Part shown: positions 15,933-24,273 of the stretch, in pieces
Position numbering within the stretch: position 1 is the first letter of the stretch
Layout of the letters: every line of letters begins with the position of its first letter
Assembly: GCA_001899065.1 (NCBI GenBank)
Contig: MKUZ01000030.1
Coordinates: 203,521-267,520, forward strand
Direction: 5' to 3'
Source: Devosia sp. 66-22
GTDB lineage: Bacteria > Pseudomonadota > Alphaproteobacteria > Rhizobiales > Devosiaceae
DNA length: 64,000 nt
Position numbers and translations under genes: made by a program
The notes under the pieces: model-generated
Database searches by the model: none
What the model was told of the DNA's origin: nothing
Seen by the model: the letters and a program-made list of their open reading frames with translations, nothing else

Positions 15933-16582
15933 GCTGCGACCTCCTCGTCGCGCAGGCCGAGAACGGTGAGCGCGGTGAGGAGGATCGCCGCGACATCGAG
16001 GCCGACGACGAAGACGGCGAGCCACGCCGCGTTGCCCTCTTGGGCGCCAAACGGGAACGGCCAGAGCAGGATGAAGGGCAGTCGGGCGGCAAAGAACAGC
16101 GCGACGGCGGCGTAGAGCACGATGACGCCCCATTCGCCGAAGGTGCGTCCGTCACGCCGGGCACGAAACTGCTCCAACGCCCCGCCGCCGATCCAGGCGA
16201 TGCCTGCCAGCGACTGCACGAGAGCGGCCGGCAGCAGCGAGCCGAGCGTGTCGGTGAGAATGCCGAGGCCCGCCCAGATACCCAGTGCGGCAATGAGGGC
16301 CGCCCAGATCACCGGCTTACCGGCGAAAACGCGCGATGAGCTCCACACCGTGAAGGTTGCGGCGATGAAGGTGGCGGTGCCCAGTCCGATGCTGATCTGG
16401 CGCATCGATTCGTCGTCGATCACGAACAGGAACAAGAAGGCGCCGCCGAGGGCGAACGTCGCGGCGCGCCATGGCAGCCACAGCGCGCGGCGCCGGCTTT
16501 GCCAGAGGACCAGCATGATAGCGCCCTGCAAGGCTGTGACGGCGCAACTGAGCGCGAGCATCGCCGAGAAGTCGAGGGGCAT
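15929..16582 (-). CDS. Seven-helix membrane protein of unknown function
   Basis: A 217-residue, very hydrophobic protein with about seven predicted membrane helices and a charged loop (FRARRDGRTFGEW) between helices five and six. The layout (MPLDFSAMLALSCAVTALQG start, regular short loops) resembles the N-terminal membrane sensor halves attached to GGDEF enzymes in rhizobia, but no catalytic domain follows; the C-terminus ends with GLRDEEVAA. It lies 98 bases after the TIR gene on the same strand, with two hairpins between. I cannot assign a function. Confidence 0.7.
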   Translation of the reverse strand: MPLDFSAMLALSCAVTALQGAIMLVLWQSRRRALWLPWRAATFALGGAFLFLFVIDDESMRQISIGLGTATFIAATFTVWSSSRVFAGKPVIWAALIAALGIWAGLGILTDTLGSLLPAALVQSLAGIAWIGGGALEQFRARRDGRTFGEWGVIVLYAAVALFFAARLPFILLWPFPFGAQEGNAAWLAVFVVGLDVAAILLTALTVLGLRDEEVAA

Positions 16583-16608
16583 CTTCTGAGCCCGGATTGG
16601 TGGTCACG

Positions 16609-16669
16609 CGGTTCTTCTGAACCGAGCCACGGACTCTTCGGCAAAGGCCTTGCGATTTGGTGAATCGCA
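16609..16669 (-). terminator. Two hairpins after the TIR gene
   Basis: TGCGATT-TGGTG-AATCGCA (16651-16669), a perfect 7-bp stem, is 12 bases after the TIR stop, and CGGTTC-TTCT-GAACCG (16609-16624), a perfect 6-bp stem, follows. Neither has a T-run. They may end or stabilise the TIR transcript, or separate it from the membrane-protein gene. Confidence 0.4.
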
Positions 16670-16680
16670 GATTGGAGCGG

Positions 16681-18246
16681 TCAGGAACCGCGGCGCAGCG
16701 TGGCAGTACCCGTTTCCAGCGTAAACGCCGCGTCAACGACGAGCACCGAAGCGGCGGCGCGTGCCGCGAAGGCCTGCGTTACCGCGTCGAGGCCGGCGGT
16801 CGTGCCCTCGAACGCGTCGCCGGTGCTGTCGGAGAAGCCGAGCCGCGTCTGGCCGTCGAGAGTGCCCGCTTCGCCCACGAACACGAAGAAGTAGAGCGTG
16901 TTCGCCTCAGGGCCGCTGGCAGCTCGCGCTCCGGATGGAACGACGTTCTCCGAGCCTTCGAAAGTCGCACCCACCTCGCGCTGGCCAAGGAACGCGCCGA
17001 GGCCGTCCGCAAACTGGGCACTTGAAGGATTGAGCAACCGATGCACATTGAAGCCGGCCTTGCGCAGCATCGCCTCCCACGCATCGGCATCGGTATCGTC
17101 GTCATCGGCGGTGCCGGCGGTCACCACCAGCGCTTCGAGCTTCCGGTTCGCCGAGGGCCTGCCCAGATAGATGTCGCCATTGATGCTGGTCGAGAGCAGC
17201 GGGCGCGGCGCAGTACGGTCGCCGCGCATCTCCTCCTGAGCCTGCATGAAGGCGGTCAGCAGCGGGGTATCGGGATCGAGCAGGTGCCGTACGGCCGAGT
17301 TGGTGAATTCGGTGCGCTCGGCGGCGCCCAGCCGAAAATCCGTGCGCGAGGTGGCATAGGCAACCAGCTGTCCGGTGATGTCGGTGCGCTTGGCTTCGCC
17401 CGCGATCTCGGCATCGATCGAGTTCTGCTGCGCCATTTCGGCAGCGCGCTGCGCCTCGCGGAAACGGCCCTCGGCGTTGAGGCTCCACCCGAAGAAACCG
17501 ATTGCGGCGACGGCGAGAATGCCGGAGGCGGCGAGACCCAGCGCGGTCCGGCGCGACAGCCGCTTGAGGGCTTCCTCCTTGGCGGTCTGCTCGACACCGA
17601 CCGCCGCGAGCCGTTCGGCTTCGAGTGCGGCCTGGTTCTGCTCGTGATCCGCGCTGGCATCGATGAAGCTGCGGTGGAGGTCGCTGGGTCGCGGTCCCGT
17701 GTCGCTGGCGCCGGCGATCCATTGCTGCGCCGCCTCGAGCTCGGGGCCCCGCAGCAGCAATACATCGGGGCGGCCGCGCTGGATCCAGCGTTCGGCCAGC
17801 TCGGCGATGCGCGTGTGTTCGCGGATCCAGGTCGCGTCGGTGGTGAGCGCGGTGGAGAGTTGCTTGAGCGCGCGCGAAAAGGTCTGGCGGCCATCAAAGA
17901 AGATGTAGTTGAGCCGCCCGAGCCATGCCGGCGTGCCCGCTTCGGGCACCTCGATGGCGACAACGGGTACGATGCGCTTGTTGAGGCTTTCCGCCGTGCG
18001 GATCTCCCAGCCGCAGCGTTCAGACAGCACCGAGCCGGGTGTCACCACGTAGACGACTGTGTCGGCGGCGGCGATCAGGCCTTCGAGCCGCCGCTCCCAA
18101 TCTTCTCCAGCCGCGATGTCGTTGCGATCGAGAAAGGCGTCGAAACCGGCGACGTCGAGCGCATCCACCAGGTCCTCGGCGAACGCCGCGCCATCGCGGC
18201 GGGCGTAGGAAATGAAGACTTTGAGCGACTGGTCGGACTTGGGCAT
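16681..18246 (-). CDS. TIR domain - transmembrane - catalytically dead caspase-like protein
   Basis: 521 residues. Residues 7-130 form a bacterial TIR domain (VFISYARRDGAAFAEDLVDA, FLDRNDIAAGEDW, ERCGWEIRTAESLNKRIVPV); Glu81 sits where NAD-cleaving TIRs have the catalytic Glu. A linker (EHTRIAELAERWIQ, LLLRGPELEAAQQWI) is like that of TIR-WD40 proteins. A coiled region (200-230) precedes one membrane helix (about 235-255) and another helical stretch. Residues 368-510 look like a caspase fold: LEALVVTAG, WEAMLRKAGFNVHRLLNP, LYFFVFVGEAG where active enzymes have Tyr-Ser-Gly-His-Gly, and VLVVDAAF where they have Asp-Ala-Cys. The catalytic His and Cys are absent, and the only Cys in the protein is Cys78. 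The start has no good ribosome site. Likely a signalling or immune protein; the function is inferred. Confidence 0.8.
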   Translation of the reverse strand: MPKSDQSLKVFISYARRDGAAFAEDLVDALDVAGFDAFLDRNDIAAGEDWERRLEGLIAAADTVVYVVTPGSVLSERCGWEIRTAESLNKRIVPVVAIEVPEAGTPAWLGRLNYIFFDGRQTFSRALKQLSTALTTDATWIREHTRIAELAERWIQRGRPDVLLLRGPELEAAQQWIAGASDTGPRPSDLHRSFIDASADHEQNQAALEAERLAAVGVEQTAKEEALKRLSRRTALGLAASGILAVAAIGFFGWSLNAEGRFREAQRAAEMAQQNSIDAEIAGEAKRTDITGQLVAYATSRTDFRLGAAERTEFTNSAVRHLLDPDTPLLTAFMQAQEEMRGDRTAPRPLLSTSINGDIYLGRPSANRKLEALVVTAGTADDDDTDADAWEAMLRKAGFNVHRLLNPSSAQFADGLGAFLGQREVGATFEGSENVVPSGARAASGPEANTLYFFVFVGEAGTLDGQTRLGFSDSTGDAFEGTTAGLDAVTQAFAARAAASVLVVDAAFTLETGTATLRRGS

Positions 18247-18398
18247 GACGGCTCAGTAGAACGGAATCCGGTGCACTGACCAGAGCTTGACGGCCCGATT
18301 ATGGCGCCGGGCGACAGACGGACGGTTCGCAATTTGTCCCGCCTGTGGCAATACACGCACCTGGATTTTGGGGAGTCGCCGGCAGGCACGAGACTCGC

Positions 18399-19394
18399 AT
18401 GAAGGTCTTCATCACTGGATCGGCCGGATTCATCGGATTTCACTTGGCGCGACGGTTGCTCGGCGAGGGGCACACGGTATTCGGCCTCGACAGCTTTTCG
18501 CCATACTACGACGTGAACCTGAAGCGGCGGCGGCACGCAATGCTGGCCGCCGAGAGCGCCTTCTCCGCGACGGAATGCGCGCTCGAGGATCGCGCGCGGG
18601 TGACCGAAGCGGTTGCGGCGTTCGAGCCGGACGTCGTCGTGCATCTCGCGGCACAAGCAGGTGTGCGGGCCAGTATCGACGATCCGCTGGGCTTCGTTTC
18701 GACCAATGTAACGGGCACGATGCACCTGCTCGAAGCCATGCGAACGCATCGGCCGCAGCACGTCGTGATGGCCTCGTCATCGTCGGTTTACGGCACGGGG
18801 TCGGGCGTGCCCAGGCGCGAGAGCGAGAGCACCGACATACCGATATCGCCCTATGCCGCGACAAAGAAGGCGGCCGAAGTCCTGTCGCACTCGCACGCGC
18901 ATCTGTTCGGCATCCCTGTGACCTGCCTGAGGATTTTCACCGCCTACGGCCCCTGGGGGCGTCCCGACATGGCGCTGCTCAAATTCATCGGTGCGATCGA
19001 GGCGGCCAGCCCGATCGACATCTATGGCAGGGGCGCGATGAAACGCGATTTTACCTTTGTCGACGACCTGGTGGAATCGATCCGTCGGCTGATCGACGTG
19101 GTCCCTGGGCAGGCGAGGGTCAGCGCGTTGGACTCGCTGTCTCCGGTGGCGCCATGGCGGGTCGTCAATATCGGCAATGGCAGCCCGGTGGGGCTGCTCG
19201 ATTTTGTTGAGACCATCGAGCGGGCGATGGGGCGGAAGGCGGTCGAGACTTACCTCGACATGCAGCCCGGCGACGCGACCGACACCTGGGCCGACATTGC
19301 GCTGCTGGAGGAGCTGACGGGCTATCGGCCCGCAACATCTCTCGCGGAAGGCGTCGAGCGCACCGTACGCTGGTATCGCGACCAGCGCGGCTGA
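18399..19394 (+). CDS. NAD-dependent nucleotide-sugar epimerase (UDP-glucuronate 4-epimerase-like)
   Basis: A 331-residue extended SDR. The Rossmann start MKVFITGSAGFIGFHLARRL, the YDVNLKRRRH substrate region, MASSSSVYGTG and the catalytic YAATKKAAE (YxxxK) are in place, and FDSFSPYYDVNLK-type sequence is characteristic of UDP-glucuronate 4-epimerases. The ATG at 18399 gives the canonical N-terminus; the longer frame to 18345 is ignored. It diverges from the TIR gene. It would supply UDP-galacturonate for surface polysaccharide; no glycosyltransferase is adjacent. Confidence 0.87.
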   Translation: MKVFITGSAGFIGFHLARRLLGEGHTVFGLDSFSPYYDVNLKRRRHAMLAAESAFSATECALEDRARVTEAVAAFEPDVVVHLAAQAGVRASIDDPLGFVSTNVTGTMHLLEAMRTHRPQHVVMASSSSVYGTGSGVPRRESESTDIPISPYAATKKAAEVLSHSHAHLFGIPVTCLRIFTAYGPWGRPDMALLKFIGAIEAASPIDIYGRGAMKRDFTFVDDLVESIRRLIDVVPGQARVSALDSLSPVAPWRVVNIGNGSPVGLLDFVETIERAMGRKAVETYLDMQPGDATDTWADIALLEELTGYRPATSLAEGVERTVRWYRDQRG

Positions 19395-19502
19395 GGCGCG
19401 CAGCCTGTCGCCCGGGAGCTTGAGGCGGCGGTTCTCGTCGTAAAGGCCGTTGGCTTCCTGCTGTGTGTCGGTGAGCTGCGCGTAGCAGAGCCGGCATGGT
19501 CG
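19395..19502 (-). pseudogene. 3' remnant of a glycoside hydrolase family 2 gene
   Basis: A 36-codon minus-strand fragment reads RLCYAQLTDTQQEANGLYDE followed by NRRLKLPGDRLR. This matches the conserved C-terminal end of GH2 beta-glycosidases of the kind that finish with CYTQLTD-x-x-QE-x-NGL-x-x-x-RxxK. Nothing upstream of it belongs to GH2: the GH51 stop at 19518 is in the same frame 5 codons before. It is the trace of a deleted GH2 gene at the end of this glycan island. Confidence 0.6.
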
Positions 19503-19517
19503 GGGCTTTGGTGACGG

Positions 19518-21032
19518 TCAGAGCTGCACGCGGATCATCTGATAGGAATAGGGTGGCAACCGGCCGGTGAGCTTGCTGCCGTCGATGGCAACGCCCGACC
19601 CGGTCTTCGGCGCCACGGCATCCGGGTTGGCCAGCGTGTTTGCGACCTTGAGATCGGCATGGGTAAGCACCTGATGGTCGATCACGCGCCCGGGGCCGCC
19701 GAAGCCGAGCAGATCGATCGACAGCTCGAGCGTCTCGCTGGCGTGGCGGTTGACCGCGAAGAAGGTCAGGGTTCCGGCGGCTTCGTCATGCACGCCGGAA
19801 ACATCGAGATAGGGCACGTTGTCGGCGACATCGGCATCGTAGCCGGGGGAGTCGACGGTGAGGTTGAGCGCTGTGCCGCGGCCAAACACCGAGGCGAAGT
19901 AATAGGGGAAGTAGATGGTCTGCTTCCACGCCGGCCCGCCGGGCTCGGTAAGGATCGGTGCGATGACGTTGACCAGCTGCGCGATGCAGGCGATGCGCAC
20001 GACGTCCGAGCGGCGGATGAACGTGTTGAGGATGCATCCCACCTGCAGCACATCCTCGAAATTGTAGGCATCCTCGAGCAGGCGCGGCGCGTGCGGCCAG
20101 CCATTGTTGCCGTCCAGCGTGGCGCGGTCGGCGGCGTTCGAGTGGTACCAGACGTTCCACTCGTCGAACGAGATGGTGACGTTCCGCTTGCTCCGCTTCT
20201 TGGCCTTCACGAAGCTGATCGTGGAGGCGATCGTCCCGATGTAGCGGTCGAGCTTTTCGTTTAGCGCCAGATAGTTCGCGGTGTGGTTCGCGCGGTTGTT
20301 GAAATACATATGCAGCGAAATGTGGTCGACGGCATCGTAGGTGTGCTCCAGCACCACGCGCTCCCATTCAGGGTAGGTCGCCATGTCCGAGTTCGACGAA
20401 CCGCAGACCACCAGCTCGAGCGACTTGTCGAATGCGCGCAGGGCCTTCGCCGTTTCGAGGGCAAGCCGGCCGTACTCGTCGGCAGTCTTGTGGCCGACCT
20501 GCCAGGGGCCGTCCATCTCGTTGCCGAGACACCAGAGGCGGACGTCGAAGGGCTCGGCGCGACCGTTTTTCTTGCGCAGGTCGCCCCAATAGGAGCCGGT
20601 CGGCCCGTTGACGTATTCAACGAAGTTGCGGGCCTCGTCGAGCCCGCGCGAGCCGAGGTTGATGGCCAGCATCGGCTTGGTGCCCACGGTTTCGCACCAG
20701 TCGTAGAATTCGTGCACGCCGACTGCGTTGGAATCGGAGGTATGCCAGGCGAGGTCGAGGCGCGTGGGGCGCTGCTCGCGCGGACCGACGCCGTCCTCCC
20801 AATTGTAGGCCGAAACGAAGTTGCCGCCGGGATAGCGGACATAGGGTATCCTGAGGTCGCGCACGAGTTGCGCGACGTCGCCGCGCATGCCGTTCTTGTC
20901 GGCCGTCGGGTGACCCGGCTCATAGATGCCGGTGTAGATGGCCCGCCCCAGATGCTCGAGAAACGCGCAATAGAGCCGGTCATCGATCCGCGAGATCGTG
21001 AAATCGCGATGCGCAGTGACGCTCGCACGCAT
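19518..21032 (-). CDS. abfA: GH51 alpha-L-arabinofuranosidase
   Basis: A 504-residue cytosolic enzyme removing terminal arabinofuranose. The acid/base Glu172 lies in WCLGNEMDGPW and the nucleophile Glu291 in ISFDEWNVWY; RYPGGNFVSAYNWEDG and the C-terminal beta domain ending LPPYSYQMIRVQL are standard. No signal peptide, so substrates are imported oligosaccharides. It lies 79 bases downstream of the sugar permease genes with its own palindrome in the gap, so it may be separately controlled. Confidence 0.95.
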   Translation of the reverse strand: MRASVTAHRDFTISRIDDRLYCAFLEHLGRAIYTGIYEPGHPTADKNGMRGDVAQLVRDLRIPYVRYPGGNFVSAYNWEDGVGPREQRPTRLDLAWHTSDSNAVGVHEFYDWCETVGTKPMLAINLGSRGLDEARNFVEYVNGPTGSYWGDLRKKNGRAEPFDVRLWCLGNEMDGPWQVGHKTADEYGRLALETAKALRAFDKSLELVVCGSSNSDMATYPEWERVVLEHTYDAVDHISLHMYFNNRANHTANYLALNEKLDRYIGTIASTISFVKAKKRSKRNVTISFDEWNVWYHSNAADRATLDGNNGWPHAPRLLEDAYNFEDVLQVGCILNTFIRRSDVVRIACIAQLVNVIAPILTEPGGPAWKQTIYFPYYFASVFGRGTALNLTVDSPGYDADVADNVPYLDVSGVHDEAAGTLTFFAVNRHASETLELSIDLLGFGGPGRVIDHQVLTHADLKVANTLANPDAVAPKTGSGVAIDGSKLTGRLPPYSYQMIRVQL

Positions 21033-21060
21033 GGGGTTGACCCTCCCAGATTACCCAATG

Positions 21061-21078
21061 GTCTGATTTGTATCAGAC
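21061..21078. promoter_or_regulatory. Operator-like palindrome ahead of the GH51 gene
   Basis: GTCTGAT-TTGT-ATCAGAC is a perfect inverted repeat 28 bases upstream of the arabinofuranosidase start. It differs from the LacI operators at 26500 and 26669, so a second regulator may act here. As RNA it would be a 7-bp hairpin and could instead end the permease transcript. Confidence 0.5.
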
Positions 21079-21111
21079 TTTTGGAGCGTGCCTATCCTCG
21101 TTGTCGCGGCG

Positions 21112-21963
21112 CTAGCGGCCTCCCATGCCGGAGTTCAGGGCAATGCTGCCATAGATCAGTTTCTGCAGCAGCACGGCGAGGATGATGCCGGGCAGCATGG
21201 AAAGCGCCGCACCGGCCATGATGTAGTTCCAGGCCGTCCCCTGCTGCGTCTTGAACAGGGTCAGCCCGACCGGCAGCGTGGCGTTGTCGGCGCCGGTCAT
21301 CACGATCAGCGGCCAGAGGAAATTGTTCCACTGCGCGATGAAGGTGAACAGCGAAAGTAGGCCGATCGCCGGCATCGACAGCGGCACGATGATGCTGACG
21401 AGAATGCGCAGGCGCGAGGCGCCGTCGATCCGCGCCGCCTCCTCGAGCTCCATCGGGATCGAGAGGAAGAACTGCCGGAGCAGGAACGAGCCGAACGTGC
21501 CAAAGGCGACGGGCAGGATGACCCCTTGGAAGGTGTTGACCATGCCCAGATTGTTGACGATCAGGAACAGCGGAATGATCAGCATGATGGCAGGAACCAT
21601 CAGCGTTCCCAGATAGGCCATCAGCAGCGTGTCCCGGCCGGGGAACTTAAGGCGGGCGAAGGCGTAGCCCGACAGGCACGAGACGATCACAGTAATGATC
21701 GTGACGCTCACCGCGACGATGGCGCTGTTGAGGAAGAAGCGCCCGAACGGCAGCTGCGTCCACGCCTCGATGAAGTTGCCCCACTGGAAGACGTTGGGCA
21801 GGATTCGCACCGGGATGGCGAGCACTTCGGCGTTGCTGCGGATGGCGTTGGACACCATCCAGAAGAACGGGAAGAGGAAGAGTAGGGCCACCAGCGCGAG
21901 CGCGCCGTGATTGATCAGGTCGAGCACCAATGTGGTGCGGGCGCTGCGCGGCTTAGTTGTCAT
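21112..21963 (-). CDS. Sugar ABC transporter permease (MalG-like)
   Basis: A 283-residue inner-membrane permease of the CUT1 carbohydrate family with six predicted helices. The EAA loop is clear: EEAARIDGASRLRILVSIIVPLSMPAIG. The start overlaps the end of the partner permease by 11 bases. Together with the binding protein it imports a glycan fragment. No ATP-binding subunit is encoded in the cluster, so it probably uses a shared MsmK/UgpC-type ATPase from elsewhere. Confidence 0.92.
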   Translation of the reverse strand: MTTKPRSARTTLVLDLINHGALALVALLFLFPFFWMVSNAIRSNAEVLAIPVRILPNVFQWGNFIEAWTQLPFGRFFLNSAIVAVSVTIITVIVSCLSGYAFARLKFPGRDTLLMAYLGTLMVPAIMLIIPLFLIVNNLGMVNTFQGVILPVAFGTFGSFLLRQFFLSIPMELEEAARIDGASRLRILVSIIVPLSMPAIGLLSLFTFIAQWNNFLWPLIVMTGADNATLPVGLTLFKTQQGTAWNYIMAGAALSMLPGIILAVLLQKLIYGSIALNSGMGGR

Positions 21964-22888
21964 AGTGCACCCACTTGCGCTGAAGCCAGAACTGCAGGGC
22001 GGTCAGGGCCATGATCATCGCGAACATGACCCAGGCGATGGTCGAGGCGTAGCCCATCTGGAAGTTCTCGAACCCACGCTGATAGATGGCAAACCCCAGC
22101 GTGGCCGTGGCATTGCCGGGGCCGCCACGCGTCATCACATAGATCTGGTCGAACACCTGGAGCGAGGTGATCGCCGTCATTACCGTGCCGAAGAAAAGCG
22201 TCGGCGAGATGAGCGGCAGGCGGATCTTCCAGAACCGCGCCCAGGCGCCGGCGCCGTCGATGCGCGCGGCCTCGAGATAGTTCACCGGCACCATATCGAG
22301 CGCGGCGTTGAATAGAACAGTATTGTAACCGACATTGGCCCACAGCGAGACGATCACGACCGCCTGCATGGCGAGCTTCTGGTCGGTCAGCATGCTGGGC
22401 ATGTGGATGGAAAGCGCGGACATGACGCTGTCGAACAGGCCATCGGGCGCGAAGATCAGCATCCAGACGATGGCGACAGCGATGGTCGGTGTGAACGTGG
22501 GGAGGAAGAAGATCACCCGGAACCACCGCTGCCCCATCTTGAGGCTGGAGATCCATACCGCCAGCCCCAGCGAGATCACGATGTTGAGAACCAGATATTC
22601 GGCGGTGAAGAACAGCGTGTTGCGCAGCACCGGCCAGAACTGCGGATCGGCGGTGAACAGCCGGACGTAATTGGCGATGCCGACGAAGGCGGGGGCGCCC
22701 AGCAGCTTCCAGTTAGTGAAGCTGAGGACGAGCGACGCGATGATCGGCAGCACGAGGAACAGGGTGACCCCGAGCAGGCTCGGGAGCAGGAAGAAGAAAG
22801 CGGTGCGGCCCTCGGCGGCATGAAAGCCGCCAGCCGATCGTTGGCGGGGGACTGTTGCGGTGGCTGTCGTCTCGTGCAGGGCGGCCAT
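21953..22888 (-). CDS. Sugar ABC transporter permease (MalF-like)
   Basis: A 311-residue CUT1 permease with six helices after a charged N-terminus. The EAA loop LEAARIDGAGAWARFWKIRLPLISP marks ATPase contact. It overlaps the second permease by 11 bases and lies 79 bases downstream of the binding protein gene, with a strong hairpin (22927-22957) in the gap that probably lets the binding-protein message accumulate above the permeases. Confidence 0.92.
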   Translation of the reverse strand: MAALHETTATATVPRQRSAGGFHAAEGRTAFFFLLPSLLGVTLFLVLPIIASLVLSFTNWKLLGAPAFVGIANYVRLFTADPQFWPVLRNTLFFTAEYLVLNIVISLGLAVWISSLKMGQRWFRVIFFLPTFTPTIAVAIVWMLIFAPDGLFDSVMSALSIHMPSMLTDQKLAMQAVVIVSLWANVGYNTVLFNAALDMVPVNYLEAARIDGAGAWARFWKIRLPLISPTLFFGTVMTAITSLQVFDQIYVMTRGGPGNATATLGFAIYQRGFENFQMGYASTIAWVMFAMIMALTALQFWLQRKWVHYDN

Positions 22889-22926
22889 GGCTACCTTCCC
22901 TCAAGCGGCAACGGGGCTTCGGAAAA

Positions 22927-22957
22927 CGCCCGGCCGGCTTTGTCTGCCGGCCAGGCG
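22927..22957 (-). terminator. Intercistronic hairpin between sugar-binding protein and permeases
   Basis: On the plus strand CGCC-C-GGCCGGC, loop TTTGTCT, GCCGGCC-A-GGCG: 11 pairs with one mismatch. On the transcribed (minus) strand it is followed by TTTTCC, so it can act as a partial terminator or a 3' stabiliser for the binding-protein mRNA. Confidence 0.6.
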
Positions 22958-22967
22958 TCCGGAGGAA

Positions 22968-24182
22968 CTACGGGAGCTGGCTCTGAATATCGGCCAGGAC
23001 GGCTTGGGTGGTCGAGTCCCCGTTCAGGGCCAGCGGGATGTACTGGGTGAGCAGGTTCTCGAACTCATTCCACTTGTCGTTGAGCCGGAACGGCGTCGAG
23101 TGCTCGAAGGCGTAGGTGAGTGCTTCGCGAGCGCCGATCACGTCCTTGGCGGCCACGTCGTACCAGTAGCTCTGCTCGGCGAGGCGGCCAGGCAGCGCAC
23201 GTCCGCCCGACGCGAGGATCTGCGCGGCCTTGGGGCCGGTGAGGACCTTGAGCGCCTTATAGGCGGCGTCCTTGTTCTTGCTGGCGGCCGAGATGCCCCA
23301 GCCCGAGCCGGCGGTGATGAAGCGCGACGCGCCATCGCCGCGCGGCAGCGGCGCTACGCCCATCTTGAAGTCGACTGCACCCTGCGTGGAGATCAGCGAC
23401 CAGGGGCCGTCGATATACATCGCGGCATTGCCCGACGAGAAGCGGCCATAGGCGGAGTCGGTGGCACCCGAGGCGATCAGCGGCGAGGCCTTGTCGACGG
23501 CCACGAGATCGACGAACTTGCCCACGGCATCGACATAGCCGGCATTGGTCAGGTCGAATGCGTTGGCGTCGTTGAAATACTCGGCGCCCAGAGCCACCGG
23601 AGCGGCGATGAAGTCGAAGGTCTGCGCGGCGTAGCCGTAGTTGCCGTCGGTCGAGAGCTTGAGGGCAGCAGCCTTGAAGTCGTCGAAGGTCCAGTCCATC
23701 GCGGGATCGGCGAGGCCGGCCGCGGCGAATTTGTCGTGGTTGTAGAACACCAGCCACGGACCGACGTCATAGGGCAGGGCGTAGTGCGTGCCCTCATGCG
23801 ACAGGCCGCCGATGATCGAGGTCTCGAACGCCGACACGTCGAAACTGTCCGTGGCGAAGTAGGAGTCGAGCGGTTCGAGCACCGAGTAGAAGCTCGGCAT
23901 GCGCATCGACTGCATGGCGACGAGGTCGCCGATCTGGCCGGACGAGGCGAGGATCGGCAGGCGCGTCCAGTAGTCGGTCCAGCCGGAGATCTGCGGCGTC
24001 ACGGTGATGTTGGGATATTCCTCGGTGACGAGCGCGGCGAGGCTTTCCCACAGCGGGGTGTCTTTCTCGTCGCCCCACATCTGCCAGACCAGATTCACGG
24101 GGGCGTCCTGGGCGTGCACCTGCAGGGGCACGAGGGCGCTGGCCGCCATGGCGGCGGCAGCCAGGATAACGGTGAGCTTCAC
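22968..24182 (-). CDS. Extracellular sugar-binding protein of ABC transporter
   Basis: A 404-residue family 1 solute-binding protein (MalE class). The first 24 residues are a Sec signal peptide ending LVPLQVHAQD. The mature part has the usual LVWQMWGDEKDTPLWESL opening, a DVGPWLVFYNHDKFAAAGL hinge region and WTFDDFKAAALKL. It starts with GTG after a strong GAGGAGG site. First gene of the transporter set, downstream of the fucosidase and nucleotidyltransferase genes. Ligand inferred to be an arabinose- and fucose-containing oligosaccharide. Confidence 0.92.
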   Translation of the reverse strand: MKLTVILAAAAMAASALVPLQVHAQDAPVNLVWQMWGDEKDTPLWESLAALVTEEYPNITVTPQISGWTDYWTRLPILASSGQIGDLVAMQSMRMPSFYSVLEPLDSYFATDSFDVSAFETSIIGGLSHEGTHYALPYDVGPWLVFYNHDKFAAAGLADPAMDWTFDDFKAAALKLSTDGNYGYAAQTFDFIAAPVALGAEYFNDANAFDLTNAGYVDAVGKFVDLVAVDKASPLIASGATDSAYGRFSSGNAAMYIDGPWSLISTQGAVDFKMGVAPLPRGDGASRFITAGSGWGISAASKNKDAAYKALKVLTGPKAAQILASGGRALPGRLAEQSYWYDVAAKDVIGAREALTYAFEHSTPFRLNDKWNEFENLLTQYIPLALNGDSTTQAVLADIQSQLP

Positions 24183-24273
24183 GATAGTTCCTCCTCAGCA
24201 ACTATGTTGGCGTTGGTTGGTGGCGTCCCGCGGGCCGGTGGCGGCCTCGGGATGGAAACACCGCGGGCGGGGA

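Noticed and set aside
16681-18246. Thoeris or CBASS assignment for the TIR gene
   Set aside because: There is no ThsA-like SIR2 protein, cyclase or accessory gene nearby; only the domain content of this single gene supports a defence-like role.
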